Positions 16,394 through 25,187 of a DNA stretch of 56,398 nucleotides are shown in pieces (position 1 is the stretch's first letter; each line of letters begins with the position of its first letter). The position numbers and the translations under genes are program-made. This DNA comes from Saccharothrix sp. (GTDB taxonomy: Bacteria; Actinomycetota; Actinomycetes; Mycobacteriales; Pseudonocardiaceae), in NCBI RefSeq assembly GCF_031180885.1, contig NZ_JAPSLK010000054.1, forward strand, positions 1 to 56,398. Direction: 5' to 3'. Under the pieces are notes generated by a model. That model saw only the letters and a program-made list of their open reading frames with translations, was not told the DNA's origin and searched no databases.

Positions 16394-18727
16394 GTGGAGC
16401 TGCCGATCGCCGGGGTTTTGGACGAGCTGGTGCGCACCCTGGACGCGCACGGCACCACGGTGCTGGTCGCGCCACCGGGCACCGGCAAGACCACCCTGGT
16501 GCCATTGGCTCTCGGAGGACGGGTGGTCGTCGCCGAACCCCGCCGCATCGCCGCCCGCGCCGCCGCCGCGCGGATGGCGAGCCTGCTGGGCGAACCCGTC
16601 GGCCGGACCGTGGGGTACTCGGTGCGCGGCGATCGGAAGACGTCCCGGGACACCCGGATCGAGGTGGTGACCTCCGGGTTGCTGGTGCGGCGGTTGCAGC
16701 ACGACCCGGAGCTGGCGGGCGTGGACACCGTGCTGCTGGACGAGTGCCACGAGCGGCACCTGGACGCGGACCTGCTGCTGGCGCTGCTGCTGGACGCGCG
16801 GGCCGGGCTGCGGCCGGACCTGAAGCTGCTCGCGACGTCGGCGACGGTGGCGGCGGACCGGTTGGCCGGGCTGCTCGGGGACGCGCCCGTGATCCGCGTG
16901 ACGGCCGCGACGCACCCGGTGGAGACGGCGCACGTGCCGCCGCTGCGGGGTGAGCGGGTCGAGGCGTGCGTGGCGCGGGCGGTCCGCCGAGCACTGTCCG
17001 AAGTAGATGGTGATGTGCTGGCGTTCCTGCCCGGGGTGGCGGAGATCCGGCGCTGCACGGCGTTGTTGGACGGTGTGGACGTGGTGCCGCTGCACGGCCG
17101 GCTCGGGTCGGCCGTGCAGGACGCGGCGCTGCGGCGCGGTGACCGGCGGCGGGTGGTGCTGGCGACGGCGATCGCGGAGTCGAGCCTGACCGTGCCCGGC
17201 GTGCGGGCGGTGGTCGACTCGGGACTCTCCCGGGTTCCTCGGGTGGACCACCGGCGGGGCTTGTCGGGTCTGGCGACCGTGCGGGTGAGCGCCGCCGTGG
17301 CCGACCAGCGCGCGGGTCGGGCGGGTCGGGAAGCGCCGGGCCGGGTGTACCGGTGCTGGCCGGAGCACGAGCACAGCACGCTGCCCCGCTACCCGGAGCC
17401 GGAGATCCGCACCGCCGACCTGACCCGGTTGGCGCTGGAACTGGCGTGCTGGGGCGTGCCCACCGGCGAGGGCCTGGCCTGGTGGGACGCACCGCCGCCG
17501 GGCGCCTTGGACGCCGGCCGCGCGGTCCTGCGCGCGCTGGGAGCCCTCGACCACGACCGGATCACCGAGCGGGGTCGGCGGATGGCGGACCTGGGCCTGC
17601 ACCCCCGCCTGGCCCGCGCCCTGCTCGACGGTGCGGCCCTGGTCGGCTCCCGCACCGCAGCCGAGGTGGTGGCCGTCCTCGACAACGACCGCACCGCCGC
17701 GGGCGTCGAACTGTCCACCCGCGACGCCGACCCGCGCGAAGCCCGCCGCCTGGCCGCCCAGGTCGACGGTGCGCAGCCCGACCACCGACCGGCACACGAT
17801 CGGCAGGAGGCGATCGCCCTCGTGGTCGCGCTCGCGTACCCGGAGCGGTTGGCACGCAGGCGTTCTCCCGGTTCGCCGGTCTACCTGATGGCGGGCGGAA
17901 CCGCGGCGGAGCTGCCCGAAGGCCCACTCAGCGGTGCCGAGTGGCTAGCGGTCGCGGTCGCGGACCGGGAACCGGGGCGCAGCCACGGCCGCATCCGGCT
18001 CGCCGCACGGGCCACCGAGGAACTGGCCCGCCGAGCCGCGCCGACCCTGCTGACCGAAGAGGACGACGTCCGCTGGGACGGTGACGTCGTCGCCAACCGC
18101 GTGCTCAAGTTGGGCGCGATCACGTTGTCCGGCAAGCCTTTGAACGACCCGGAAGCGACCCGGGCGGCACTCCTCGAAGGCTTGCGGACCGAGGGACTGG
18201 GCCTGCTGCGCTGGTCCGCCGACGCGACCCGGACCCGTGAGCGGATCGCCTTCCTGCACCGCGTCCTGGGTGACCCGTGGCCCGACCCGACCGACGAGGC
18301 CGTGCTCGCCGTGCTGGACCCGGGCACCGCCCGCCGCCGCGCGGACCTGGCGAAGGTCGACGCCGAGCACGCGGTGCGGGCGCTGCTGCCGTGGCCTGCG
18401 GCGGCGAGGTTCGACGAGTTGGCGCCGGACCGGCTGGAGGTCCCGTCCGGGTCCAAGATCCGCGTGGACTACTCGGGCCCGGAGCCGGTGCTGCCGGTGA
18501 AGGTGCAGGAGGTGTTCGGCTGGACCGACACCCCGCGCCTCGCGGACGGCCGGGCGCCGGTCGTGCTGCACCTGCTGTCCCCGGCGGGCCGCCCCACGGC
18601 GGTGACCGGCGACCTGGCGTCGTTCTGGCGCACCGGATACCCGCAGGTCCGCGCGGAACTGCGCGGCCGCTACCCCAAGCACCGCTGGCCGGAGGACCCC
18701 TTCACCGCCATCCCAGCCCGCCGCTGA
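16394..18727 (+). CDS. hrpB: ATP-dependent helicase HrpB
   Basis: A 777-aa DEAH-type helicase. GTG 16394 is the first start beyond the divergent gene. Motif I APPGTGKTT (G29-K32-T33), motif II DECH at residue 116 followed by ERHLDADL, motif III SATVAA, and motif VI DQRAGRAGREAPGRVYRCW are all in order. The C-terminal HrpB-specific region includes VPSGSKIRVDYSG and VKVQEVFGW, which separate it from HrpA and other DEAH proteins. Its cellular role is poorly defined; an RNA helicase activity is expected. The length is close to the family norm (~800). Confidence 0.93.
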   Translation: MELPIAGVLDELVRTLDAHGTTVLVAPPGTGKTTLVPLALGGRVVVAEPRRIAARAAAARMASLLGEPVGRTVGYSVRGDRKTSRDTRIEVVTSGLLVRRLQHDPELAGVDTVLLDECHERHLDADLLLALLLDARAGLRPDLKLLATSATVAADRLAGLLGDAPVIRVTAATHPVETAHVPPLRGERVEACVARAVRRALSEVDGDVLAFLPGVAEIRRCTALLDGVDVVPLHGRLGSAVQDAALRRGDRRRVVLATAIAESSLTVPGVRAVVDSGLSRVPRVDHRRGLSGLATVRVSAAVADQRAGRAGREAPGRVYRCWPEHEHSTLPRYPEPEIRTADLTRLALELACWGVPTGEGLAWWDAPPPGALDAGRAVLRALGALDHDRITERGRRMADLGLHPRLARALLDGAALVGSRTAAEVVAVLDNDRTAAGVELSTRDADPREARRLAAQVDGAQPDHRPAHDRQEAIALVVALAYPERLARRRSPGSPVYLMAGGTAAELPEGPLSGAEWLAVAVADREPGRSHGRIRLAARATEELARRAAPTLLTEEDDVRWDGDVVANRVLKLGAITLSGKPLNDPEATRAALLEGLRTEGLGLLRWSADATRTRERIAFLHRVLGDPWPDPTDEAVLAVLDPGTARRRADLAKVDAEHAVRALLPWPAAARFDELAPDRLEVPSGSKIRVDYSGPEPVLPVKVQEVFGWTDTPRLADGRAPVVLHLLSPAGRPTAVTGDLASFWRTGYPQVRAELRGRYPKHRWPEDPFTAIPARR

Positions 18728-18770
18728 CCACTTGACGCCCACCGCTGACCGGTCGACGCCCGCCTGTCCA

Positions 18771-18809
18771 CTTGACGCGATCCGTCAAGTAATTGACGAC
18801 GTCCGTCAA
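18771..18809. promoter_or_regulatory. Two matched palindromes, TTGACG-N5-CGTCAA
   Basis: Site 1 spans 18771-18789 (CTTGACG-N5-CGTCAAG) and site 2 spans 18793-18809 (TTGACG-N5-CGTCAA). Their left halves are 21 bp apart, two helical turns, so dimers would bind on one face. A further half-site TTGACG lies at 18732-18737. They end immediately before the ribosome site AAGGAGG (18808-18814) of the HTH gene, which suits autorepression. Confidence 0.55.
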
Positions 18810-18820
18810 GGAGGTGTGCC

Positions 18821-19242
18821 GTGCTCGCGGACCAGATCGCCACGGTCATCCGCACCCGTCTGCTCGACCCCGTCGAAATCCTCTTCGGCGACGCCGCCGA
18901 CCTGCCCGACCGGGTCGACGCCCTGGCCCGGCGGATGGCCGAGATCATCGAAGGCGACGACCACCAGGCGGCGGTGCACGCGCCCGCCCGCCTGGTCGGC
19001 GCGCTCCACCCGAACGACGGCCCGTTCGACCCGCCCGCCGAGTGGTGGCGCACCCCGCTGGGCCGGGCCGTCGCCAAGCGGATCGGCCACCCGGCCGCGC
19101 GGCGGTCTCCTACTCCGTCGCGGGCGCGATGTCGGGCGTCACCAAGCAGCGCGTCCACGACCTCGTCCGGCGCGGGAAGTTGACGCGGGACGCCGACGGC
19201 GGCGTCACCACGGAATCGGTGAGAGCGAGGTTGAACGCATGA
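18821..19242 (+). pseudogene. Small HTH DNA-binding protein, frameshifted near 19105
   Basis: Starts at GTG 18821, 6 bases after AAGGAGG. About 95 residues read well in frame one (IRTRLLDPVEILFGDAADLP). After a one-base shift near 19105 the reading continues as VSYSVAGAMSGVTKQRVHDL, a helix-turn-helix of the MerR/excisionase kind, ending LNA at 19242. In an intact form this would be about 140 aa. Because the HTH is out of frame, the protein is probably inactive unless the shift is a sequence error. The next gene's ATG overlaps its stop. The paired palindromes upstream are its likely operator. Confidence 0.6.
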
Positions 19243-19340
19243 AGGTGCTGGCGTTGCACGGGGCCGGAGGGTCGCCGTCCGATGGGACCCGGTGGTCGAG
19301 GAACTGCGCGGGCTGCACGAAGTTGTCGCGACCGGTTTTG
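19240..19340 (+). pseudogene. Alpha/beta-hydrolase N-terminal remnant
   Basis: The ATG at 19240 overlaps the previous stop (ATGA). MKVLALHGAGGSPS is the opening strand and oxyanion-hole loop of an alpha/beta hydrolase. After a small shift near 19282, WDPVVEELRGLHEVVATGF continues the fold. The similarity then stops at about 19340, where the antisense strand becomes a different gene. Only about 33 residues survive, so this is the stump of a deleted gene. Confidence 0.5.
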
Positions 19341-19659
19341 CGGCCGTCGCCGCGATGGTGACGAACACCCCCGTCAGCACCAGCACGCCCGCCACCTGGC
19401 CAAGGCGGTCGACCCGACCGGTCGTGCAGCGGTCGCGGAAGACCTGCCAGTAGTGGCGCTCGCCCAGCATCGAGTCGTGGCCCCGCGCGTCGAACCAGAG
19501 GGGGTTGCCGCAGTGGGTCATCTCATGGCTGCCCGGCCCGAGGAACGAGATCGGGAACAGCAGCAACGCCACGGCGACCGCGGTCCCGGCCAGTGCGACG
19601 TGAACCGGGCGCAGCCGGCCCCGAACGTTCTTCACCGCGGCGACGGTAGGCACGACCAC
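19339..19659 (-). pseudogene. Two-helix membrane protein, C-terminus apparently lost
   Basis: From GTG 19659 (or GTG 19653) the protein reads about 107 residues: a basic start, helix VHVALAGTAVAVALLLFPIS, an extracytoplasmic loop with GPGSHEMTHCGNPLWF and a second cysteine in RDRCTTG, and a second helix VAGVLVLTGVFVTIAA. No stop follows; the frame runs on antisense through the hydrolase stump and the HTH gene to 18670, which is not protein-like. The natural end may therefore have been removed at the junction near 19340. The family is not recognised. The start is not supported by a good ribosome site. Confidence 0.45.
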
Positions 19660-19708
19660 ATCGGACCTGGTGGAGGTCCGGTGGAGACTTGGTGCGGTCA
19701 CACGAAAA

Positions 19709-19740
19709 ACGGCGGACGCCCCGGGTGGGACGTCCGCCGT
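19709..19740 (-). terminator. Intrinsic terminator of ssrA
   Basis: A 10-bp perfect stem ACGGCGGACG/CGTCCGCCGT around a 12-base loop, followed on the minus strand by GTTTTTCG. It sits 10 bases beyond the tmRNA 3' end. Confidence 0.85.
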
Positions 19741-19749
19741 CGGTTCCAG

Positions 19750-20122
19750 TGGAGGTGCCGGGAATCGAACCCGGGTCCTCTGCCGTCTCAACAAGGCTTC
19801 TCCGTGCGCAGTCCGCTACGCCTCTGCTCGACCCCGACGATCACGCGGACAAGTCGTCGTGACGGGCCCAGTCACTGTTTGGTGTCCCTACCGCTCCCCG
19901 TGACCGGGAGTGGAGGTGAAGCCTCCTAGCTGATGCCGGCGACCGGAGCGGAGGCACCTCCGGGCCGACAGCGTCGCTCCTGGCCTCAGGCGGCGAGGGC
20001 GAACGCGCGCTGGTCGTTAGACTCGGCGCTTATTGGTTTGCGATGACGCTTGCGGTGGTCTCTCGCCTGCACCGGCACGCTTCCCTTGGATCAACGCACA
20101 AAGTCGAAACCGTTCACCCCCT
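19750..20122 (-). ncRNA. ssrA: tmRNA (ssrA)
   Basis: A 373-nt molecule. The 5' end GGGGGTGAACGGTTTCGACT and the 3' end with a tRNA-like T arm (GGGTTCGATTCCC) and acceptor strand CACCTCC-A pair as the alanine-like acceptor stem. CCA is not encoded. The tag frame lies at 20027-19986: resume codon GCC, peptide AESNDQRAFALAA, then TGA. The sequence before the resume codon (AATAAGC) and the following pseudoknots match the actinobacterial form; the tag of M. tuberculosis is, as I recall, ADSHQRDYALAA. tmRNA with SmpB rescues stalled ribosomes; smpB is encoded 2.9 kb away on the same strand. Confidence 0.95.
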
Positions 20123-20291
20123 GGTCGTAAGGTCGTCGCTCATCATAACGCCCGCGACCCACCGGTTCATTCCAATACCCCGGGTAGGGCTGTCCCCACC
20201 CCCCGAACGCCGGCCGACCCGATGGTCCGCGCCACACGCACGGGTGATGCTGGTCGGGCACATCAGGGGCGTGAAGGTGGGGACGAGGGAC

Positions 20292-21539
20292 ATGACGGAG
20301 CGGGCCAACCCCGACATCGCACGGATCAGCGGGTACTTCCTGCTGAACCTGGTCACGGGGCTCTTCTGGTTCTGCCTGCTGGTGCCGCTGCTCGCGGTGA
20401 GCGTCGGCACGCTGGTGGTGTGGGTCGGGTTCCCGCTGCTGGCGCTGACGCTGGTGCTGGCGCGGGCCGCGGCGACCGCCGAACGGGCCTGGCTGCGGGT
20501 CGTGCTGGGCGTCGACATCCCCCAGCCGTACCGCCCGCTGCCGGAGGGCAACGCCTACCAGCGGGCGAAGGGCATCATCACCGACCCGGCGACCTGGCGC
20601 GACTTCGCCTACTGGCTGGTCATGCTGCCGCTGGGGATCATCGAGTTCGCGCTGGTCGTGGCGCTGTGGCCGGCCGTGCTGAGCCTGGTGTTCTTCCCGG
20701 TCTACTTCAACTTCCTGCCCGCGACCTTCGAGGTCACCATCGGTGACTCGGTGTGGCTGCTCGACTCCGTGCCGGAGGCGGTCGTGGTCACCGCGATCGG
20801 CATCGGCCTGGCCATCATCGTGATGCCGCTGGTCAAGGGCCTGGGCCGGGCGCACGCGGCGATGGCGCAGGGCCTGCTCGGACCGTCGCGCACCCGCGTG
20901 CTGGAGGCCAAGGCGGACCACCTGTCGGCCAGCCGGGCCCGCGGTGTCGAGGCGGCCGAGGCCGAGCGCCGGCGCATCGAACGCGACCTGCACGACGGCG
21001 CGCAGCAGCGGCTGGTGGCGGTGGCCATGGGCCTGGGCCGGGCGCGCAACAAGATCGAGACCGACCCGCGGGCCGCGGCCGAGCTGATCGCCGAGGCGCA
21101 CGCGGACGCCAAGCTCGCCATCTCCGAACTGCGCGACCTGGCCCGCGGCATCTACCCGTCGGTCCTGGGCGACCGGGGCCTGGACGCGGCCCTGTCGTCG
21201 CTGGCCGCCAAGTGCCCGATCCCGGTCGAGGTCTCCGTGGACGTCGACCCGCGCCCGCCGACGGCGGTGGAGAGCACGGCGTACTTCACCGTCGCCGAAG
21301 CCCTGACCAACATCGCCAAGCACTCCGGCGCCACGCAGGCCCGCGTGCGGGTCACCCGCACCGACAACTCCGTGGTGGTGGAGATCACCGACAACGGCCA
21401 CGGCGGCGCGGAGGTCCGCCCCGGCGGTGGGCTCGCGGGCCTGGCGGACCGTGCTGCGACCATTGACGGCGTGATCGTGGTGGTCAGCCCCGTCGGGGGG
21501 CCGACCGTGATACGGACGGAGCTGCCGTGCGCGTGGTGA
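20292..21539 (+). CDS. Sensor histidine kinase (HisKA_3 type)
   Basis: A 415-aa protein; ATG 20292 has GAGG seven bases upstream, and earlier in-frame starts lie in or near ssrA. The N-terminal ~190 residues form a multi-helix membrane sensor (putative-sensor fold of actinobacterial kinases). The dimerisation block is ERRRIERDLHDGAQQRL with phospho-acceptor H234. The HATPase domain has EALTNIAKHSGA (N box) and DNGHGG with GGGLAGLADR (G boxes). It pairs with the LuxR-type regulator whose GTG overlaps its stop by 13 bp. The signal is unknown. Confidence 0.92.
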   Translation: MTERANPDIARISGYFLLNLVTGLFWFCLLVPLLAVSVGTLVVWVGFPLLALTLVLARAAATAERAWLRVVLGVDIPQPYRPLPEGNAYQRAKGIITDPATWRDFAYWLVMLPLGIIEFALVVALWPAVLSLVFFPVYFNFLPATFEVTIGDSVWLLDSVPEAVVVTAIGIGLAIIVMPLVKGLGRAHAAMAQGLLGPSRTRVLEAKADHLSASRARGVEAAEAERRRIERDLHDGAQQRLVAVAMGLGRARNKIETDPRAAAELIAEAHADAKLAISELRDLARGIYPSVLGDRGLDAALSSLAAKCPIPVEVSVDVDPRPPTAVESTAYFTVAEALTNIAKHSGATQARVRVTRTDNSVVVEITDNGHGGAEVRPGGGLAGLADRAATIDGVIVVVSPVGGPTVIRTELPCAW

Positions 21540-22174
21540 TCGCCGAGGACTCGGTGCTGCTCAGGTCGGGCGTGGAGCGCCTGCTGGCGGACGAGGGCAT
21601 CGAGACCGTGGCGGCGGTGGAGGACGGCGAGGCCCTGCTGGCCGCCGTCGAGCAGCACCGGCCGGACCTGGCGCTGGTCGACGTGCGGATGCCGCCGACG
21701 TTCACCGACGAGGGCCTGCGCGCCGCGATCGAGGCCCGCAGGCGGGTGCCGAACCTGCCGGTGCTCGTGCTGTCGCAGTACGTGGAGGAGCGCTACGCGG
21801 TCGAACTGCTGGCCGGGGGCGCGAGCGGCGTCGGGTACCTGCTCAAGGAGCGGGTGTCCGACGTCTCGGAGTTCGTGGCGGCGGTGCGCCGGGTCGCCGA
21901 GGGCGGCACCAGCATCGACCACGAGGTCATCACCCAGCTCATGGTCCGCAGCCGCCGCAAGCCGGTGGATTCCCTCACCCAGCGCGAACGCGAAGTACTG
22001 GGCTTGATGGCCCAGGGCCTGTCGAACACGGCCATCGCGAAGTCGCTGGTCGTGTCGGACGGCGCGGTGGAGAAGCACGTGGGCAACATCTTCGCCAAGC
22101 TCGGCCTGGAGCCCGGCACCTCGGAGCACCGGCGCGTGCGAGCGGTCCTGGCCTACCTGGACATCACCGGTTAG
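21527..22174 (+). CDS. LuxR/NarL-family response regulator
   Basis: A 215-aa protein from GTG 21527, overlapping the kinase gene. The receiver domain has acidic E7-D8, phospho-acceptor D52 (ALVDVRMPP) and K107 in LLKERVSD. The C-terminal HTH_LuxR is LTQREREVLGLMAQGLSNTAIA followed by VEKHVGNIFAKL. It is activated by the preceding kinase and should bind target promoters as a dimer. It ends 4 bp into the convergent amidohydrolase gene. Targets cannot be told from this window. Confidence 0.93.
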   Translation: MRVVIAEDSVLLRSGVERLLADEGIETVAAVEDGEALLAAVEQHRPDLALVDVRMPPTFTDEGLRAAIEARRRVPNLPVLVLSQYVEERYAVELLAGGASGVGYLLKERVSDVSEFVAAVRRVAEGGTSIDHEVITQLMVRSRRKPVDSLTQREREVLGLMAQGLSNTAIAKSLVVSDGAVEKHVGNIFAKLGLEPGTSEHRRVRAVLAYLDITG

Positions 22175-23025
22175 AGCCCCAGCAGGCGGGCCGGGTTGTC
22201 GTGCAGCACGGCCCGCAGGAAGGGCTCACCGAGCCGGTCGTCCGCCGCCGCCCACGACTCGATGGCCGCGAGCTGCACCCCGTACTCGTAGGGGATGTTC
22301 GGGAAGTCCGACCCCAGCACCACCCGGTCCGACACGTCCACCAGCCGCGACGCCCAGTCCCGGGGCAGCGCCGCCTGCGCCTCCGTGAACGGCACGCCCA
22401 CCATCGTGGTGTCCAGGTGCACGCCCTCGTACCGCTGCACGAGGTCCAGCGCACCCAGGTAGTCCGGCATCCCGGCGTGCGCCAGCACGGCCACCAGCGC
22501 CGGGTGTCGCTTCAGGACCTCTTCGAACACGTCCAGCCCGGTGTGCGAGCCGGGGATCGGCCCGTGTCCACAGTGCACCACCACCGGAACCCCGGCCTCG
22601 GCCAGCAGCCCCCAAGCCTTGTCCAACAACTCGTCACGCGGGTCGTACGCGCCGACCTGCACGTGCGCCTTCACGATCCGCGCCCCGCGCGAGACGGCCT
22701 GCCCCAGGTACCGCTCCACCCCGGGCTCGGGGAACAGCGTCGCGGTGGGCACCGCCTCCGGCACCGAAGCGCCGAAGTCCAGCGCCCACTCCGTCAGCCA
22801 CTCCGCCATGCCCGGCTTGTGCGCGTACACCAACGGCGCGAAACCGACCACGCCGAACGAACGCAGAGCGGCCAGGCGCTCCGGCTCGGGCCGCCGGTAG
22901 TGGATCGGCCACGCCACGCCGTAGTGCTCGGCCGCCGCGTCGAAGTACGCCCAGACCTTGTCGAGCACGCGCGCGGGCATGAAATGCACGTGCACGTCGA
23001 CCAGATCCACGTCGGCGAGGCTCAA
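22171..23025 (-). CDS. Amidohydrolase family 2 (TIM-barrel) protein
   Basis: A 284-aa protein. The start is TTG 23025, overlapping the smpB stop as TTGA, so it is translated as the last gene of the ftsE-ftsX-smpB run. Metal-ligand motifs of the superfamily are DVHVHF (residues 10-15), VVHCGHGP, VLAHAG and the late Asp in GSDFPNIPYEYG. Such proteins act as hydrolases or decarboxylases; the substrate is not identifiable. The fusion to this operon is probably only transcriptional. A downstream start would cut into the first HxH strand, which supports TTG. Confidence 0.85.
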   Translation of the reverse strand: MSLADVDLVDVHVHFMPARVLDKVWAYFDAAAEHYGVAWPIHYRRPEPERLAALRSFGVVGFAPLVYAHKPGMAEWLTEWALDFGASVPEAVPTATLFPEPGVERYLGQAVSRGARIVKAHVQVGAYDPRDELLDKAWGLLAEAGVPVVVHCGHGPIPGSHTGLDVFEEVLKRHPALVAVLAHAGMPDYLGALDLVQRYEGVHLDTTMVGVPFTEAQAALPRDWASRLVDVSDRVVLGSDFPNIPYEYGVQLAAIESWAAADDRLGEPFLRAVLHDNPARLLGL

Positions 23026-23498
23026 TAGCGGCCCTTCAGGGCCCGGCCGTGCGCCTTCTGGATCTCGCGCTGCGCGTCGCGCTTGGCCACGTCCTGGCGC
23101 TTGTCGTAGGCCTTCTTGCCGCGCGCGAGCGCCAGTTCGACCTTGACGTAGCCGTCCTTGAAGTACATCTGCAGCGGGATGAGCGACAGGCCGCTCTCCT
23201 TGGTCTTGCCGATCAGCCGCTCGATCTCCTTGCGGTGCAGCAGGAGCTTGCGCTTGCGGCGGACCTCGTGGTTGGTCCAGGTGCCGGCGACGTACTCCGG
23301 GATGTGCAGCGCGTGCAGCCAGATCTCGCCGTCGTCGACCTGGGCGAAGGCGTCCACAAGGGACGCCCGGCCCATGCGCAGGCTCTTCACCTCGGTGCCG
23401 ACGAGCACGACACCGGCTTCGTAGGTGTCGAGGATGGTGTAGTCGTGCCGAGCCTTGCGGTTCGACGCGATCACCTTCTGACCGCGTTCCTTGACCAT
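23022..23498 (-). CDS. smpB: SsrA-binding protein SmpB
   Basis: A 158-aa protein of standard length. Conserved features are NRKARHDYTILDTYEAGV, GTEVKSLR, the beta-barrel motif ARGKKAYDKRQD, and a basic C-terminal tail (KAHGRALKGRY) that enters the ribosomal mRNA channel during trans-translation. It binds the tRNA-like part of tmRNA, encoded at 19750-20122. It is preceded by ftsX at 30 bp and overlaps the amidohydrolase start by 4 bp. Confidence 0.97.
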   Translation of the reverse strand: MVKERGQKVIASNRKARHDYTILDTYEAGVVLVGTEVKSLRMGRASLVDAFAQVDDGEIWLHALHIPEYVAGTWTNHEVRRKRKLLLHRKEIERLIGKTKESGLSLIPLQMYFKDGYVKVELALARGKKAYDKRQDVAKRDAQREIQKAHGRALKGRY

Positions 23499-23528
23499 GC
23501 CGGAAACTCTACGTGACCGCGCCAGGCA

Positions 23529-24428
23529 TTAAATGCGCACGTACAACCGCAGGGTGACGTAGCCGGTCAGCGCCGAGATGAGGATCGCGACGCCGAGCAG
23601 GACCGGTGACACGATCACCACGTCGAGCAACCCCAGCGGCGGGAAGATCTGCGAGGTGAACAGGTCGCCGGACATCCTCGTCACCCCCACCACCAGGCCG
23701 GCGAGCAGGCCCAGGCCGACGATCGCGCCGATGATGCCCGCCACGACCGCCTCGATGAGGAACGGCAGCTGCGTGTACCACCGGGTCGCGCCGACCAGGC
23801 GCATGATGCCGACCTCCGTGCGTCTGGTGAACGCCGACACCTGGATCGTGTTGGAGATCAGCAACAGCGCCGCCAGGGCTTGGACCAGCGCGAAGCTGAG
23901 CACGAAGTTGCGGATGCCGTTGAACAGGTCGACCAGCCGGCCCAGGAACTCGCCCTGGTCGTTGACCGACTTCACGCCCGCCTTCCCGGTGAACGCCTGC
24001 ACGATGACGTCCGCCCGTTCCGGGTCCTCCAGCTTGACCCGGAACGTGGCCGGGATCGCCTCCGGCCGGGCGAGCTTCACCAGCTCCGGCTGCGCCTCGA
24101 AGATCTGCTTGAACCGCTCGTAGCCCTTCTCGCGGTTCTCGTAGACGACCGTCTCCACCCCGGACGTGGTCTCCAACGCGCTGCGCAGGCCCGCGCACGG
24201 CTGTTGCGCGCAGTCCTTGTCGTTCGCGCTGATGTCGTTGGTGAGCAGCACCGAGACTTCGAGTTTGCTCTGGTAGTTGTCCTGGATCTTGTCGACCATG
24301 CGGACGATGAGCAGCCCGAGGCCGAGCATGGACAGCGAGATCGCGGTCGTCAGGATCATCGCGATGGTCATCGTGACGTTCCGGCGCAGACCGGTGACGA
24401 CCTCGCTGAAAACGAAGCTGGTACGCAT
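23529..24428 (-). CDS. ftsX: Cell division ABC transporter subunit FtsX
   Basis: A 299-aa membrane protein with one N-terminal helix (about 20-42), a ~130-residue extracytoplasmic domain, and three C-terminal helices. The permease block VSAFTRRTEVGIMRLVGATRWY is characteristic of FtsX. With FtsE it forms a divisome complex that activates peptidoglycan hydrolases. Two cysteines in the outer domain (DCAQQPCAGL) could form a disulfide, as in mycobacterial FtsX. The gene starts 36 bp after ftsE. Confidence 0.96.
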   Translation of the reverse strand: MRTSFVFSEVVTGLRRNVTMTIAMILTTAISLSMLGLGLLIVRMVDKIQDNYQSKLEVSVLLTNDISANDKDCAQQPCAGLRSALETTSGVETVVYENREKGYERFKQIFEAQPELVKLARPEAIPATFRVKLEDPERADVIVQAFTGKAGVKSVNDQGEFLGRLVDLFNGIRNFVLSFALVQALAALLLISNTIQVSAFTRRTEVGIMRLVGATRWYTQLPFLIEAVVAGIIGAIVGLGLLAGLVVGVTRMSGDLFTSQIFPPLGLLDVVIVSPVLLGVAILISALTGYVTLRLYVRI

Positions 24429-24464
24429 CGGGGGGTTACGATCCTCGGGGTCGGGGGGTAGGGG

Positions 24465-25154
24465 TTAGCGGCCCACGCCGTAAACACCCCGCGCGTCGTC
24501 GCGGATGATGCGGCCGTGGTCCAGCTCGACCACGCGGCGGCGCATGGAGTCGACGATGGAGTGGTCGTGGGTGGCCATCAGCACCGTCGTGCCGGTGCGG
24601 TTGATCCGCTCCAGCAGCAGCATGATGTCCTGGCTCGTGTCCGGGTCCAGGTTCCCGGTGGGCTCGTCGGCCAGCAGCACCAGCGGCCGGTTGACGAACG
24701 CCCGCGCGATCGCGACCCGCTGCTGCTCACCGCCGGACAGCTCGTGCGGCATCCGGTCGGCCTTGCCGTCCAGGCCGACCAGCTGGAGCACCTCGGGCAC
24801 CACCTTGACGATGGTGTTGCGCGGCTTGCCGATGACCTCCAGCGCGAACGCGACGTTCTCCGCCACGGTCTTGTTGGTCAACAGCCGGAAGTCCTGGAAC
24901 ACGCAGCCGATCGACTGGCGCAGGCGGGGGACCCTGCGCCGGGACATCTTGGCCACGTCGAAGTTCGACACGTACACGCGGCCCTTGCTCGGCACTTCCT
25001 CGCGGAGCAGCAGGCGCAGGAACGTGGATTTGCCGGACCCCGAAGGTCCGATCAGGAACACGAACTCACCCTTGTCGACCTCGACGGAGACGTTGTCGAG
25101 CGCGGGGCGCGTGGAGGTCTTGTAGACCTTGGACACGTGTTCGAGGCGAATCAC
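24465..25154 (-). CDS. ftsE: Cell division ATP-binding protein FtsE
   Basis: A 229-aa ABC ATPase from ATG 25154. Walker A is GPSGSGKST (36-44), the signature is LSGGEQQRVAIARAF, Walker B is LLADEPTG and the switch His is in MATHDHSIVD. It partners FtsX, encoded directly downstream. Order and spacing are those of other actinobacteria. A strong hairpin at 25188-25223 separates it from prfB. Confidence 0.96.
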   Translation of the reverse strand: MIRLEHVSKVYKTSTRPALDNVSVEVDKGEFVFLIGPSGSGKSTFLRLLLREEVPSKGRVYVSNFDVAKMSRRRVPRLRQSIGCVFQDFRLLTNKTVAENVAFALEVIGKPRNTIVKVVPEVLQLVGLDGKADRMPHELSGGEQQRVAIARAFVNRPLVLLADEPTGNLDPDTSQDIMLLLERINRTGTTVLMATHDHSIVDSMRRRVVELDHGRIIRDDARGVYGVGR

Positions 25155-25187
25155 GACGGGGGAGTCTACCCGTGGCCTGGGTAAAGC

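Noticed and set aside
15272..17797. An 841-aa glycosyltransferase frame
   Set aside because: Everything above 16366 is antisense to hrpB; the catalytic domain starts at the ATG at 16366.
20043..20291. An 83-residue N-terminal extension of the histidine kinase
   Set aside because: This stretch overlaps ssrA on the other strand and is not protein-like; ATG 20292 has a suitable ribosome site and begins the membrane sensor.
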